Shown here one piece after another: positions 1 to 8,843 of a DNA stretch of 64,000 bases. The position numbers and the translations under genes are program-made. Under the pieces are notes generated by a model. It did not search any database and had not been told where the DNA came from. It saw nothing but the letters and a program-made list of their open reading frames with translations. Numbering within the stretch: the stretch's first letter is position 1; each line of letters begins with the position of its first letter. Source of the DNA: CBDFHJ01 sp965247635 (GTDB taxonomy: Bacteria > Chloroflexota > Dehalococcoidia > Lucifugimonadales > Australimonadaceae); assembly GCA_965247635.1 (NCBI GenBank), contig CBDFHJ010000010.1, forward strand, positions 682,001 through 746,000, in the 5' to 3' direction.

Positions 1-64
1 GCCGGCGCCTCACAACCCCCGCCTCATGCGCCTGCTCTAACCAGCTCCTCCGGCCTTGGCGTGG

Positions 65-697
65 CTAAACGGCGTAGCTCCCCAGCTCGAACCCGCCCTC
101 GCGAGCCAGAGCCGCGGCGCTGACCACCGGCCTCTCCAACTCCTGAAAGGCCCCACCGTCTACCATGAACCGGGCTGCCTCGGCGGCCGTCGCCGCGTCA
201 AAGGCGCTCGACTGCGAGTCCCGCACGTCGTCCGCTTCGTACGTGGCCAGATACACGGCGTGCCCGGCTACCAGCGGCACCTCTTTTACCACGAGCGCGT
301 CGGACCGTACGATGCCCAGCCAGCCGGTGTCACCCCGCAGCGGCACCGCCGCCGCGATGCGTGGCGTGCTGTACTCGTCTTTCTCGTAGTCCATCGCCAA
401 GAGCGTCTGGGCCAAGGCGTCCCGTGCCGGCATGCTGGCCTCGATCTTTTCCGCAACGGGGTCGGTATGCGCTCCGTTGCTCGCCACCGCCCAATCTCCG
501 GCCAGCCGGACCGCGTTGTAGGCGATGTACGGGTTGCTCAGCAAGTCCTGCTCATGCCCCTCCAACGGGGTCACGGCCACCCTCGTGGAGTACTCCACTG
601 CCCGCCGATTGGGGAACGAGCGGCTGGAGACGCGGTACAGCGCCGCGTTGGCCCCCGCCCGCGTCCTGCCGATGGCTACGATGCGTCCGACATACAT
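65..697 (-). CDS. purO: IMP cyclohydrolase, PurO type
   Basis: This 210-residue protein resembles the compact PurO family, which closes the ring of FAICAR to give IMP, the last step of purine synthesis. The N-terminal MYVGRIVAIGRT and the SRSFPNR segment are characteristic of the family, and the length matches the usual size of about 200 residues. It is not the bifunctional PurH. The ATG at 697 follows a GGAGGG ribosome binding site. It lies 48 nt after tsaD on the same strand, so the two are probably cotranscribed. The cytoplasmic enzyme role is inferred from family resemblance; nothing looks damaged. Confidence 0.88.
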   Translation of the reverse strand: MYVGRIVAIGRTRAGANAALYRVSSRSFPNRRAVEYSTRVAVTPLEGHEQDLLSNPYIAYNAVRLAGDWAVASNGAHTDPVAEKIEASMPARDALAQTLLAMDYEKDEYSTPRIAAAVPLRGDTGWLGIVRSDALVVKEVPLVAGHAVYLATYEADDVRDSQSSAFDAATAAEAARFMVDGGAFQELERPVVSAAALAREGGFELGSYAV

Positions 698-745
698 AAG
701 CTTTCCATGCCCTCCTGGCTGTGTGCTAACGCCGCCGGCCGTGGC

Positions 746-1840
746 CTATGGCGCGGCCCCCGCGAGTGCATCCGGGAGCGGGCTTTGCGAATGGAAGAGA
801 TCATTCTGAGACGAAACGATCGACGTTATAGCCAGGTTGGGAGACGGGTCGAGCCCCAGGCCGTGGCTGACGCCGTTGGAGGCCCTGAAGTAGGCCGCCG
901 CCGCGATCATGGCGGCGTTGTCCGTGCACAGCTTGGGCGCCGGGACCAGCACCGGCACCGGCGAGCGTCGCTGCACCTCCTGCCGCAGCAGGGCGTTGGC
1001 GGATACCCCGCCCCCCAGGACCAGTCCATTAGCCCCGTGCCGCGTTACGGCCGCTGCGGCCTTCGTGGCCATCACGTCCACGGCCGCCTCCTGGAACGAC
1101 GCCGCAAGCTCCGCCACCTTCGCCTGGTCGGCCCCACCCTCAGGCGCCGGGTAGACACCCCACGCCTGGGCCTGGTGCAGCAACGCGGTCTTCAGCCCGC
1201 TGAAGCTAAAGTCCAGGCTGTCTCCCAGCCACGCCCTGGGCAAAGCGATGGTTGGGCGAACGCCCTCGGCTACCCGCTGAATGGCCGGCCCGCCCGGAAA
1301 CCCCAACCCTAAGATACGGGCGGCCTTATCGAAGGCTTCTCCCGAAGCGTCATCCCGGGTTCGCCCCAGCACCTCGTAGACCCCGTGGCCGTGCATCAGC
1401 AGGAGGTCCGTGTGGGCGCCGGAAGCGATGAGCACCACCAGGGGAAAGCCGGGGTCCACTCCGGGGTCGCGGTAGTGGAGCCATGCCGCGTAGGTGTGGC
1501 CCTCCAGATGGTGGACGCCTATCAACGGCAGCCCACTGGCATAGGCCAACGCCTTGGCCACGTTGACCCCCACCATGAGCGATCCCATGAGACCGGGGCC
1601 GTAGGTAACCGCGACGGCGTCCAGGCCGCTCAGGCCAACGCCGGCCTCGACGAGCGCCCGCTCCACCACTGGCACCACCTCAAGCAGGTGCTGGCGCGAC
1701 GCCACCTCCGGAACGATGCCCCCGTAGCGGGCGTGCACCGCTATCTGAGACGCGACCACGTCCGAGAGGATGCGCTGGCCGTCCACCACCACTGCGGCTG
1801 CCGTCTCGTCACAGGAGCTTTCAATACCAAGGATACGCAT
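746..1840 (-). CDS. tsaD: tRNA N6-adenosine threonylcarbamoyltransferase TsaD
   Basis: TsaD transfers the threonylcarbamoyl group to A37 of tRNAs that read ANN codons, working with TsaB, TsaC and TsaE. The protein has 364 residues and starts MRILGIESSCDETAAA, the family signature. The metal-binding HHLEGH lies near residue 115, and the C-terminal CTDNAAMIAAAA is the conserved substrate-site segment. The ATG at 1840 is preceded by a GGAG site. It is the first gene of a likely tsaD-purO unit. No tsaB or tsaE is visible nearby. Length and motifs are complete. Confidence 0.97.
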   Translation of the reverse strand: MRILGIESSCDETAAAVVVDGQRILSDVVASQIAVHARYGGIVPEVASRQHLLEVVPVVERALVEAGVGLSGLDAVAVTYGPGLMGSLMVGVNVAKALAYASGLPLIGVHHLEGHTYAAWLHYRDPGVDPGFPLVVLIASGAHTDLLLMHGHGVYEVLGRTRDDASGEAFDKAARILGLGFPGGPAIQRVAEGVRPTIALPRAWLGDSLDFSFSGLKTALLHQAQAWGVYPAPEGGADQAKVAELAASFQEAAVDVMATKAAAAVTRHGANGLVLGGGVSANALLRQEVQRRSPVPVLVPAPKLCTDNAAMIAAAAYFRASNGVSHGLGLDPSPNLAITSIVSSQNDLFHSQSPLPDALAGAAP

Positions 1841-1991
1841 AAACTCTCCAGGAGCCGGCCACCTTCAGGCCGTGCTGGCGGGCCTGTAGCGTATCACCAG
1901 GCCGTGACGCCCAGGAATTCCCTATGCTACCATCGTCTTCTACCGGAGCATATACCGCGATGATGGGATGGCGCCGGGAAAGGGGAGTGCC

Positions 1992-3269
1992 ATGGTCGGC
2001 GATGTGGGTGCCAATATCCTGGTCCTGTTGGGGGTATGCCTGGTGCTCTCCGGGTTCTTCTCTGGGGCCGAGGCCGCGTTCCTGTCCGTGCAGCGGGTGC
2101 GGATTCACCACTTGGCCAGCACCGGCTCGGCCAGGGCGGCCCAGGTAGCCCGCCTGGTAGAACACCCGGAAAAGCTGTTGCCCCCCATCCTTCTGGGCAA
2201 TAACTTGGTGAACACCGCCGCCGCTGCCCTGGCCACCGGCGTGGCTATCACCTTGCTCGACGACCAGGGCCAAGGCATCCTGGCTGCCACTATCGTCGTC
2301 ACCGTCTTCCTCCTGGTGTTCGGCGAGACCATCCCCAAGACCATCGGTGCCCGTTACGCCGAGCGCGTTGCCCTCAGCATCGTCCTGCCCTTGCAGTGGG
2401 TCCAGTGGGTGTTGAAGCCGGCCGCTCTCCTGCTGGAGTGGGTCAGTGGGTCCGTGGCCAGAGTGTTCGGCAGTGCTGAGGGCCGCGGTGTGCTCGTTAC
2501 CCAGGAGGAGATCAGGATCATGGTCTCCCTGGGCCGGGAGACGGGTGCCGTGGAGTCAGGCGAAGCGGAGATGCTCAGGCGGGTCCTGGGGTTTGGCGAC
2601 CGAAGGGTGCGAGAGCTGATGACGCCTCGCACCGAAATCGTTTGGGTGGAGCAGGGCACCCCGCTTCGAAAGTTCCTGGGGATCTACGACGAGCACTACC
2701 ACACCCGCTTCCCCGTGTACCAGGACCAGACGGACAACGTGGTTGGCCTTATCTCGGTCAAGGATGTGATGCGCGCCCTCGCCAGGGGCGACATCGCCTC
2801 CGACGACTCGGTGACCAATGCCACGCGGCCCGTTTTCTTCGCCCCTGAAACCAAGCCGCTGGACGAGCTCTTCAACGAGATGCGGGCAGGTGGCCACCAG
2901 ATGGCCATCGTGGTGGATGAGTTCGGGGGTGTGGAGGGCCTGATGACGTTGAAGGGGCTCATGGAGAGGATCGTGGGCCCGGTGGGTGAGGAGGGTGAGG
3001 CGCCAGAGGAGGAGGTGGTGGCCGTCGGTGAGGACTCCTTTGAGATCGACGCCGGCATGCTCGTGGAGGAGGCCAACCAACGCATCGGCCTCGGACTGCC
3101 CGAGGGCGAGTACGACACCGTGGCCGGATTTATCTTGGAGCGGCTGGGCCACGTCCCGGAGCAGGGTGAGCTGCTCACCTACGGAGCGCTTCACTTCCGG
3201 GTGTTGGAGATGAAGGGCGTCAAGGTCGAACGGGTATTGGTGACCCGGTCCAGGCCGGCAGACCAGTAA
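1992..3269 (+). CDS. CNNM/CorC (HlyC) family membrane protein with CBS pair
   Basis: The protein has an N-terminal DUF21 transmembrane domain of about 180 residues with several hydrophobic helices, then a tandem CBS domain pair (about 205-320), then a CorC_HlyC C-terminal domain. Families with this order are linked to magnesium or cobalt efflux and were once called hemolysins; transport here is inferred. An upstream in-frame ATG at 1968 exists, but the ATG at 1992 has a GGGGAG site 5 nt before it and leaves a 425-residue protein, so I prefer it. It is transcribed divergently from tsaD and followed closely by tilS. Confidence 0.88.
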   Translation: MVGDVGANILVLLGVCLVLSGFFSGAEAAFLSVQRVRIHHLASTGSARAAQVARLVEHPEKLLPPILLGNNLVNTAAAALATGVAITLLDDQGQGILAATIVVTVFLLVFGETIPKTIGARYAERVALSIVLPLQWVQWVLKPAALLLEWVSGSVARVFGSAEGRGVLVTQEEIRIMVSLGRETGAVESGEAEMLRRVLGFGDRRVRELMTPRTEIVWVEQGTPLRKFLGIYDEHYHTRFPVYQDQTDNVVGLISVKDVMRALARGDIASDDSVTNATRPVFFAPETKPLDELFNEMRAGGHQMAIVVDEFGGVEGLMTLKGLMERIVGPVGEEGEAPEEEVVAVGEDSFEIDAGMLVEEANQRIGLGLPEGEYDTVAGFILERLGHVPEQGELLTYGALHFRVLEMKGVKVERVLVTRSRPADQ

Positions 3270-3276
3270 GGGATGG

Positions 3277-4764
3277 ATGGACCTCACTGGCTCAGCGATG
3301 AACGGTCCTCCAGGCGCTCAGCCGACCGCTTTGCAGCGGCTCGTCCAGACGCTGGGGGCCTCGCTCCAGCGGTGGCACCACGAGCTGGCCGGGGGGCCGC
3401 TCCTGGTCGCGGTGTCCGGCGGCGCCGACTCTCTGGCGCTGCTGCTCAGTCTCGTGGCCCTTCCGGCCTCTGAGCGTCCACCCCTTCAGGTGGCCCACTT
3501 CTCCCACGGCCTCAGGCTCCAGGCTGAGCGGCGCGAGGCGGCGCTCGTCGCGCAGGTAGCGTCGCGTTGGTCGTTGCCCTTCGTCCACGGCGCCGCCGAC
3601 GTACCCCGGCTGGCCAAAGAGGCAGGGGGCTCGGTGGAAGCCGCGGCGCGGGACGCCCGCTACGCCTTTCTGGTCCAGGCGGCGAACCGGTGCGGTGCGC
3701 GAGCCGTGGCCCTCGGCCATACCTTGGACGACCAGGCCGAAACGGTGCTGCTCAGGCTAACGCGCGGCGCTGGGCTTCGAGGGTTGGGTGCCATGCGCGA
3801 GTGGACCCCCTGGGCCGACCCGGATACCGGCGCGACCGTCCACCTGTTCAGGCCTATGCTGGCGGTCGTCCGTCGCGACACGGAAGACGCTTGCGCCGAG
3901 GCGGGGGTGACCCCCGCCTACGACGCATCCAACCGCTCCTTGGCCTTTGCCCGCAACCGGGTCCGCCACAAGGTTATCCCGGAGCTGGAGCGCCTCAACC
4001 CCGGCGCTCGGCGGGCCCTGGCACGGGCGGCGGCCGCCGCCCAGGCGGACGAGGCGCTGCTTGAGGCGCTGGCGCACTCCGCCGTCGAAGGGCAAGAGCA
4101 ACAGACGAGCGAGGCCATCACCTGGCCGCGCCACCTACTGGCAGCCACGCCTCGGCCCCTGCTGGTCCGTGTCTTTCAACGGGCGTGGGAAACCCTTTGC
4201 GGCCAGGGGGCAGCCCTCTCCCAGACTCACCTCGCGGCCATGGCCGGCCTCCTCTCCGGCCCCTCGGGCAGGGAGGTCACCCTGCCCCGTGGCCTCGTCT
4301 TTTCCGTGACGTACGATGGCTGCCGTCTGGGGCCGGGTCCGCCGGCGTCGGGGCTGCCGCGGGAGGAAGTGCCCCTCCAGCTCACGGGCTGCTCGCCGTT
4401 CGGACCGTGGCTTGTCGAAGCCCGGGTTTGGGGAAACCCACCTCCCGCTGCCCCGGAGCGGGACGCCTCGGACGCGGGAAAGACCGCCACGTTCGACGCC
4501 GAGCGAGTCGGCGGGCCGCTGACGCTTCGACGCCGCCGGCCCGGAGATCGGTTCCAACCCTTGGGGATGCGTGGCGTCAAGCGGCTTCAGGACTTCTACG
4601 TCGACGCCAAAGTGCCGCGGTGGGAGCGGGACGCCGTGCCCCTCTTGGTGGCGCTTGGGGGCATCGCGTGGGTCGTGGGGTACCGTGTGGCCGCCTGGGC
4701 CGCGGTGACGCCGGCCACGCACCGCGTGCTGAGGGTCTCCTTCCACGATCGCGCGCCCCAGTAG
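3277..4764 (+). CDS. tilS: tRNA(Ile)-lysidine synthase TilS
   Basis: TilS attaches lysine to C34 of the tRNA-Ile that reads AUA. The PP-loop ATPase motif SGGADS sits near residue 48 inside LLVAVSGGADSLALLL, followed by the HFSHGLR and GHTLDDQAETVLLRL segments typical of the family. The 495-residue length includes the N-terminal ATPase, a middle domain and a C-terminal substrate-binding domain containing RRRRPGDRFQPLG. The start could be ATG 3277 or ATG 3298; neither has a strong ribosome binding site, and 3277 lies 7 nt after the preceding gene, suggesting coupling. Confidence 0.95.
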   Translation: MDLTGSAMNGPPGAQPTALQRLVQTLGASLQRWHHELAGGPLLVAVSGGADSLALLLSLVALPASERPPLQVAHFSHGLRLQAERREAALVAQVASRWSLPFVHGAADVPRLAKEAGGSVEAAARDARYAFLVQAANRCGARAVALGHTLDDQAETVLLRLTRGAGLRGLGAMREWTPWADPDTGATVHLFRPMLAVVRRDTEDACAEAGVTPAYDASNRSLAFARNRVRHKVIPELERLNPGARRALARAAAAAQADEALLEALAHSAVEGQEQQTSEAITWPRHLLAATPRPLLVRVFQRAWETLCGQGAALSQTHLAAMAGLLSGPSGREVTLPRGLVFSVTYDGCRLGPGPPASGLPREEVPLQLTGCSPFGPWLVEARVWGNPPPAAPERDASDAGKTATFDAERVGGPLTLRRRRPGDRFQPLGMRGVKRLQDFYVDAKVPRWERDAVPLLVALGGIAWVVGYRVAAWAAVTPATHRVLRVSFHDRAPQ

Positions 4765-4765
4765 G

Positions 4766-5488
4766 CTAGGGCAGTGTCTCAGCGGGCGCCTCCGGAGGGG
4801 CGGCGGGCGTGACCTCCGGCTCTGGGCCGGTGGTGTCCGCGTCTCCCTGGGAAGCCCTTTGGGGGGCGTCGTCCTGAACCTGGCTTGCGGACCTTCCCAC
4901 CATCAGCTCGAACAGCCGATGGGCCACCAGGTAGGCGTCGCGACGGGCGTCGGCGCTTCGTAAGGGCACGCGCATGGCGTAGCCGGGAGCGTGCAGCACC
5001 AGCTCGCCCTGGTCGTCGGGAAAAAGGTAGCCGGCCAGCAGGTAGACGCCTACCAAGGACGGCAACCCACCGGCGACGAGCACGAAGAGGAACGCTTCCA
5101 GCACAGCCCACGCTACCAGGCCCAACAGCCCTCCCACGCCCAAAAACAGCACCCCCTGGGCTAGGCGGGTGGCCGGCCTGGTAACGTCGACCACCTCGAC
5201 GCTGCTCACACGGTCCAACGGCAGCAGGCTCGTGCTCTTCCTCCCGGAGCCGCGGCTGGACTGAATGGCCCGGTGGGAGGTTACGGTGAGCGAGTGCTGG
5301 CTGCCGGAGGAGTGACTGATGCCGCCGTGCTGGGAGTCGAAGCCCAGCTCGAACCGTTCGTCAGGCAGCCACGGTAGCTGTGCGTGTGCCCCATCAGCAG
5401 ACAAGCTTCCCATTGGGTTGCCCTTGACGGTGTCGTCCTCCACCCTTGGCACGAGGATAGCCTCGCGGTGGGGCGAAGTCAAAACCAT
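4766..5488 (-). CDS. membrane protein with PH-like N-terminal region, function unknown
   Basis: I do not recognise this 240-residue protein. A soluble N-terminal part of about 95 residues (ELGFDSQHGGISHSS, then a SLTVTSHRAI strand pattern) resembles the strand pattern of bacterial PH-like domains. Two adjacent hydrophobic segments lie around residues 110-155, followed by a hydrophilic region and a Pro/Glu/Ala-rich tail. It is the last gene of a likely minus-strand operon after the XRE regulator and the DUF2851 gene, 46 nt downstream of the latter. An internal Met at residue 26 is an alternative start. Confidence 0.6.
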   Translation of the reverse strand: MVLTSPHREAILVPRVEDDTVKGNPMGSLSADGAHAQLPWLPDERFELGFDSQHGGISHSSGSQHSLTVTSHRAIQSSRGSGRKSTSLLPLDRVSSVEVVDVTRPATRLAQGVLFLGVGGLLGLVAWAVLEAFLFVLVAGGLPSLVGVYLLAGYLFPDDQGELVLHAPGYAMRVPLRSADARRDAYLVAHRLFELMVGRSASQVQDDAPQRASQGDADTTGPEPEVTPAAPPEAPAETLP

Positions 5489-5534
5489 GGCGTCGCCTTC
5501 TGGTCCGCCCTGCGGCGTCGGGGGCCATTGGCGC

Positions 5535-6779
5535 TCACCTTCCGACGGCTTGTCTGTACAGGTGCAGTAGCCCCTGCTGCATACACGCGTTGAGGTGGAG
5601 GTGCGGCAGGTACGGGTTGCCCGCTATCCAGCGGGCCTCCTTGGTGATGGTGTTCTCCTGCAGCGACGGAAACGCCAGGTAGGTGCTGAGGCACTGCCCT
5701 TGCGTCACCTCGTCCTTTCGCGCTTTGCTCCACGCCTCGAGCACCGGCAGGACGGCGTTGACGGCCATCTCCATGGCCCGGCCCATGCCGACGAGGGCGC
5801 TTCCGTCCTGGTCCGGCACGCGCAGCGATTCCAGTAGCGCTCGCGGCCCCTCCGCTACGCGCTGAGCAAACGCGGAGGCGAGTCCGGCGTCCAAGTGCCT
5901 GGCCAGGAGGACCACGAGGCCCTCAAGCCTTCGCCTCGGATGGTTTTGGGGACGCATCCCCGCGGTCTTCCACACACTCCTGTCCAGGGGTGCGAGCCCT
6001 ATCGTCGCCCTCCAACACGGGTCCACCGGTGCCCAGCCCGCGCCGGTCATCACCAGCCTGCCCAACGCGCCGGCCCTGCTTCTCGGAGGGTGAGCGTTGT
6101 ACACGGCCTTGAGCAGCGCTACGGGTAAGAGCTGGCCCAGCGCCCGAAAGGGCCCTCGGTTCTCCGCGTACCCCAGCGCGTCCAGCACCCCTTCGTAGAG
6201 GGCTCCTTCCACGCCGAGGCGGCGGATGCGCTCCCCGGCCTGTTGGACGTGCTCGGCGTACCTGGCCAGGCCGGCGCGGCGGAGGGCTTCTCGCAGCTCC
6301 TCCACGCTGGCGGAGGCCAAAGCGGTGAGGGGCGGCATCTGGGCACGACGAGGGCGGGCTGGCCCCTGAACACCCCCGGAACGCCCGTCGAGCTCCACCG
6401 TGGACAGCCGCGCCACCTCGCCCTTGCCTCCACCCTGGCCTCCGCCCACGACGTGCAAAACGACGCCTTGGTATTCGGGGTTTTGGTGGTGCCCGTGGGC
6501 CCTCCACTCACTCGGACGCCGGTGGACCTCCACGTCGCCCCGCAGCGAGGCGCCGTCCAGCTCCAGGAGCGCGTCTCGGAAGTCGGGACCGTGGCCCGGG
6601 GCGGGCCTCCCGGGGTAGAGCACGCGCAGCCGCCGGCCGTCTACCGTGCGCAGCTGCCTGCCGGTCCGCGTCCGCCACAGCTTCGCCAGCAGCTGTTCGG
6701 GAAGCAGGGGTGGCCGATGGCCCCCTCGTCCCCCTTGTGTAGAACCCTTGCCGGCCCGGGTGGTGTCCACGATGCCCAC
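5535..6779 (-). CDS. DUF2851 family protein
   Basis: This 414-residue protein carries the DUF2851 pattern GPDFRDALLELDG, then GDVEVHRRPSEWRAHGHH and GVVLHVV, and ends with an NACMQQGLLHLYRQ segment near the C terminus. The biochemical role of the family is unknown. The start is a GTG at 6779 directly abutting the TGA of the XRE regulator gene, which implies translational coupling. No signal peptide or membrane helix is seen. Confidence 0.85.
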   Translation of the reverse strand: MGIVDTTRAGKGSTQGGRGGHRPPLLPEQLLAKLWRTRTGRQLRTVDGRRLRVLYPGRPAPGHGPDFRDALLELDGASLRGDVEVHRRPSEWRAHGHHQNPEYQGVVLHVVGGGQGGGKGEVARLSTVELDGRSGGVQGPARPRRAQMPPLTALASASVEELREALRRAGLARYAEHVQQAGERIRRLGVEGALYEGVLDALGYAENRGPFRALGQLLPVALLKAVYNAHPPRSRAGALGRLVMTGAGWAPVDPCWRATIGLAPLDRSVWKTAGMRPQNHPRRRLEGLVVLLARHLDAGLASAFAQRVAEGPRALLESLRVPDQDGSALVGMGRAMEMAVNAVLPVLEAWSKARKDEVTQGQCLSTYLAFPSLQENTITKEARWIAGNPYLPHLHLNACMQQGLLHLYRQAVGR

Positions 6780-7052
6780 TCATCCGTCGGGGCTGGCCCG
6801 CCTGCGCCGTGGCGTGCGGCGCCGCGGGACTCCGCTAGGGGTATAGTCAGCAGCCTGCTCGGCGACCATCCGGAGCACCCGTCTCGACGCGCCGCGGGGG
6901 GCGTAGGCGCCCGTTTCCCATTCGCTGACCGTCTGCTGACGGACCCCCAGCTCATCGGCCAGGGCCTGCTGGGAGAGGCCTAAGCGCCGTCGCAGGTCCA
7001 GGACTCGCGCGGCGTCCCAGGCAGTCTCGTAAGTGGTCTTGCGCTCCGACAT
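6780..7052 (-). CDS. XRE-family HTH transcriptional regulator
   Basis: This 90-residue protein has a Cro/CI-type helix-turn-helix at about residues 18-72 (LRRRLGLSQQALADELGV followed by QQTVSEWETGA) and a basic tail. It probably represses its own promoter: a perfect inverted repeat (7063-7078) overlaps the predicted -10 element. The ATG lies exactly 6 nt after that hexamer with no ribosome binding site, so the mRNA is probably leaderless. It is the first gene of the operon with the DUF2851 gene and the downstream membrane protein. Confidence 0.88.
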   Translation of the reverse strand: MSERKTTYETAWDAARVLDLRRRLGLSQQALADELGVRQQTVSEWETGAYAPRGASRRVLRMVAEQAADYTPSGVPRRRTPRRRRASPDG

Positions 7053-7058
7053 ACGGCT

Positions 7059-7078
7059 ATTCTACACGGTTCCGTGTA
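7059..7078 (-). promoter_or_regulatory. XRE promoter -10 (TAGAAT) overlapped by palindromic operator
   Basis: On the minus strand TAGAAT occupies 7064-7059 and ends 6 nt before the ATG at 7052. The 16-base sequence TACACGGTTCCGTGTA (7063-7078) has two perfect 7-base arms, a typical dimeric repressor site. Autoregulation by the adjacent XRE protein is inferred. Confidence 0.6.
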
Positions 7079-7096
7079 TTTATAAAAGCGTTCTTA

Positions 7097-7135
7097 AGGG
7101 GTCTGGGGGCGCGGCGAGCGGCCCCCAGCAAGTTA
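7097..7135 (+). repeat. palindromic repeat family A
   Basis: Sequence of the form GGGGTCTGGGGGC...GGCCCCCAGCAAGTTA whose ends pair into a GC-rich hairpin. About ten copies occur in this window, all intergenic, in either orientation. Confidence 0.85.
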
Positions 7136-7147
7136 TGGGAAGGGCTT

Positions 7148-7183
7148 GTGGGGAACCCTTTCTCGCAAGAAAGGGTTCCCCAC
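7148..7183. repeat. palindromic repeat family B, 16-bp perfect stem
   Basis: The left arm 7148-7163 (GTGGGGAACCCTTTCT) pairs perfectly with 7168-7183 across a 4-nt loop. Related hairpins are at 8789, 8909, 13943 and 51107. This copy directly follows a family A copy. Confidence 0.8.
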
Positions 7184-7234
7184 ACCTCTCCCAAAGAGCT
7201 TTGGACTGGCGAAGGGCAGCACCGCACAGGCGTC

Positions 7235-7263
7235 TTGACTCGCGTGCCGGCGGTGCCTATAGT
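7235..7263 (+). promoter_or_regulatory. sigma-70-type promoter of the A-type Fe-S carrier gene
   Basis: TTGACT (7235-7240), a 17-nt spacer, and TATAGT (7258-7263). Transcription would begin near 7270, about 37 nt before the ATG at 7307. Confidence 0.7.
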
Positions 7264-7306
7264 GGTGAGGCCCGGTCGGGACGCACGTTTCCTTGGGGGT
7301 TTAGGC

Positions 7307-7654
7307 ATGACCACCGCACAGCAGCCGCTGACGATCCACATCTCCGAGTCGGCCGCCAACCACGTGAAGCACTTCATGTCGGTGGAGCGCAAGGAGTCGG
7401 CGGTGGTGCGGGTGGCCGTGAAGGGCGGCGGGTGCTCGGGGCTTACCTACGTCCTGGACCTGGCTGATACCCCCCTGGAGAACGACAAGGTCATCGAGGA
7501 GCACGGCGTCACCCTCTGCGTGGACAAGAAGAGCTACGTGTTCCTTGCTGGCACCGTCCTGGACTACTCGAGCGGGCTCAACGGCAAGGGGTTCGTCTTC
7601 AACAACCCCAACGCCAAGACCAGCTGCGGGTGCGGCACCTCTTTCTCTGTATAG
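7307..7654 (+). CDS. A-type iron-sulfur carrier protein (IscA/ErpA/HesB family)
   Basis: The 115-residue protein delivers Fe-S clusters to apoproteins. The conserved cysteines are visible: one in KGGGCSGLTY and two in the C-terminal SCGCGTSF. The frame extends upstream to 7148, but that part covers repeats and the promoter; the ATG at 7307 has a GGGGG tract before it and begins the conserved IHISESAANHV segment. A terminator follows at 7699. Which paralogue (erpA or iscA-like) it is cannot be told from sequence alone. Confidence 0.93.
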   Translation: MTTAQQPLTIHISESAANHVKHFMSVERKESAVVRVAVKGGGCSGLTYVLDLADTPLENDKVIEEHGVTLCVDKKSYVFLAGTVLDYSSGLNGKGFVFNNPNAKTSCGCGTSFSV

Positions 7655-7698
7655 GAGGGCTCCGTATAGGCGGGTCCGCGCTTTAGCGTACGATGAAC

Positions 7699-7737
7699 GC
7701 CACCGGTCCCATTCCAATGGCCGGTGGCACTTTTTTT
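7699..7737 (+). terminator. Rho-independent terminator
   Basis: Stem GCCACCGG (7699-7706) pairs with CCGGTGGC (7721-7728), followed by seven T (7731-7737). It ends the Fe-S carrier transcript just before the YgfZ-like gene. Confidence 0.8.
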
Positions 7738-7749
7738 AGGAGCCATGAC

Positions 7750-8775
7750 ATGGCCCAGGCGACGACGGTCGGGCTGCCTGCGGACTACGGCGACGCCGCG
7801 GCGGAGTACGTTGCCCTGCGCGAAGGCGTCGGCCTGGCGGACCGCTCTTACCGTGGCAGGGTCCGCATCTCCGGCGCCGACGCCTTGGACCTGCTGAACC
7901 GGCTCACCACCAACGAGCTGGAGACGCTACCGCTCGGTGAGGGCGCGCCGACGGTGCTCACCTCGCCCAAGGGACGCGTGGTTGACCTGCTGCTGGTGGG
8001 GGCCCGGCCCGACTACTTCGTCCTCCTCACCAGCCCCGGCCGCCAGGAAGCGGTCATGGAGTGGATCGACTTCTACACCTTCGCCGACGATGCTCCCCTT
8101 CAGGACATCACCCCCCTCACCCGCCAGTTCACCGTGGTGGGGCCCGGCGCCGCGGCAGCCCTGTCGGCGGTTGGCGTTTTGGCCGGCCAGCTTCCCCTGT
8201 ACCACCTGCGTGGCGCCACTTTCGGCAGCGCTCCTGCGGTGGTCTGGCGAACCATGGACCCTGGCCCGGAAAACTACGAGGTCATCGTGGCTAGCGAGGG
8301 GGCCGCGGACGCCTGGCGCACTTTGGTGGAGGCGGGGTCCGTCCCGGTGGGAGGGACCGCCTGGGAGGCCTTTCGGATTGCGCAGGGCACCCCTGCCTAC
8401 GGCGCGGAGTACGGCGAAGAGACCAACCCGTTGGAGAGCCGGTTGAGGGGCGCCATCAGTTTCGACAAGGGCTGCTACACTGGCCAGGAGGTCGTCGCCA
8501 GGCTGGACACGTACCAAAAGGTGCAGCGGCGGCTCATGGCCCTGTCCCTGTCCGGCCCCGCCAAGCGCGGTGACGCGCTTGTTGACGACGGCAGGAAGAC
8601 CGGGGTCCTCACCTCGGTGGCGGCCGTTCCCACCGACGGTTCGTACGTGGCGCTGGCCCTGGTGAGCGTCGCCCAAGCGGTGGCTGGCCGAGCCCTGGCC
8701 GTGGAGGGGAGCGCCGTAACCGCAACTTTGGCCGATCCCGCCTACGCCCTCGCCACCGAGCCCGCCGGGACGTAA
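7750..8775 (+). CDS. ygfZ: YgfZ/GcvT-like folate-binding protein
   Basis: YgfZ proteins are tetrahydrofolate-dependent helpers in Fe-S cluster assembly, related to the glycine-cleavage T protein. The diagnostic KGCYTGQEVVAR motif with its essential cysteine is present near residue 240. I start at ATG 7750, which has an AGGAG site 7 nt upstream, giving 341 residues; the longer frame from 7693 would run through the terminator hairpin. Placement after an A-type Fe-S carrier fits a shared Fe-S role. The alternative, an aminomethyltransferase, is unlikely because of the KGCYxGQE motif. Confidence 0.9.
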   Translation: MAQATTVGLPADYGDAAAEYVALREGVGLADRSYRGRVRISGADALDLLNRLTTNELETLPLGEGAPTVLTSPKGRVVDLLLVGARPDYFVLLTSPGRQEAVMEWIDFYTFADDAPLQDITPLTRQFTVVGPGAAAALSAVGVLAGQLPLYHLRGATFGSAPAVVWRTMDPGPENYEVIVASEGAADAWRTLVEAGSVPVGGTAWEAFRIAQGTPAYGAEYGEETNPLESRLRGAISFDKGCYTGQEVVARLDTYQKVQRRLMALSLSGPAKRGDALVDDGRKTGVLTSVAAVPTDGSYVALALVSVAQAVAGRALAVEGSAVTATLADPAYALATEPAGT

Positions 8776-8788
8776 GCCCCGGGGGACA

Positions 8789-8820
8789 CGAGAACCCTTT
8801 CTTACAAGAAAGGGTTCTCG
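8789..8820. repeat. palindromic repeat family B
   Basis: A perfect inverted repeat with outer arms CGAGAACCCTTTCTT and its complement. The core AACCCTTTCT/AGAAAGGGTT is the same as in the copy at 7148, and CTCCCAAAG follows in both. Confidence 0.75.
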
Positions 8821-8843
8821 CACTCTCCCAAAGAACGTTAAGC

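Noticed and set aside
56..1312. Long plus-strand frame opposite purO and tsaD
   Set aside because: It is the shadow of two well-conserved minus-strand genes in a high-G+C region.
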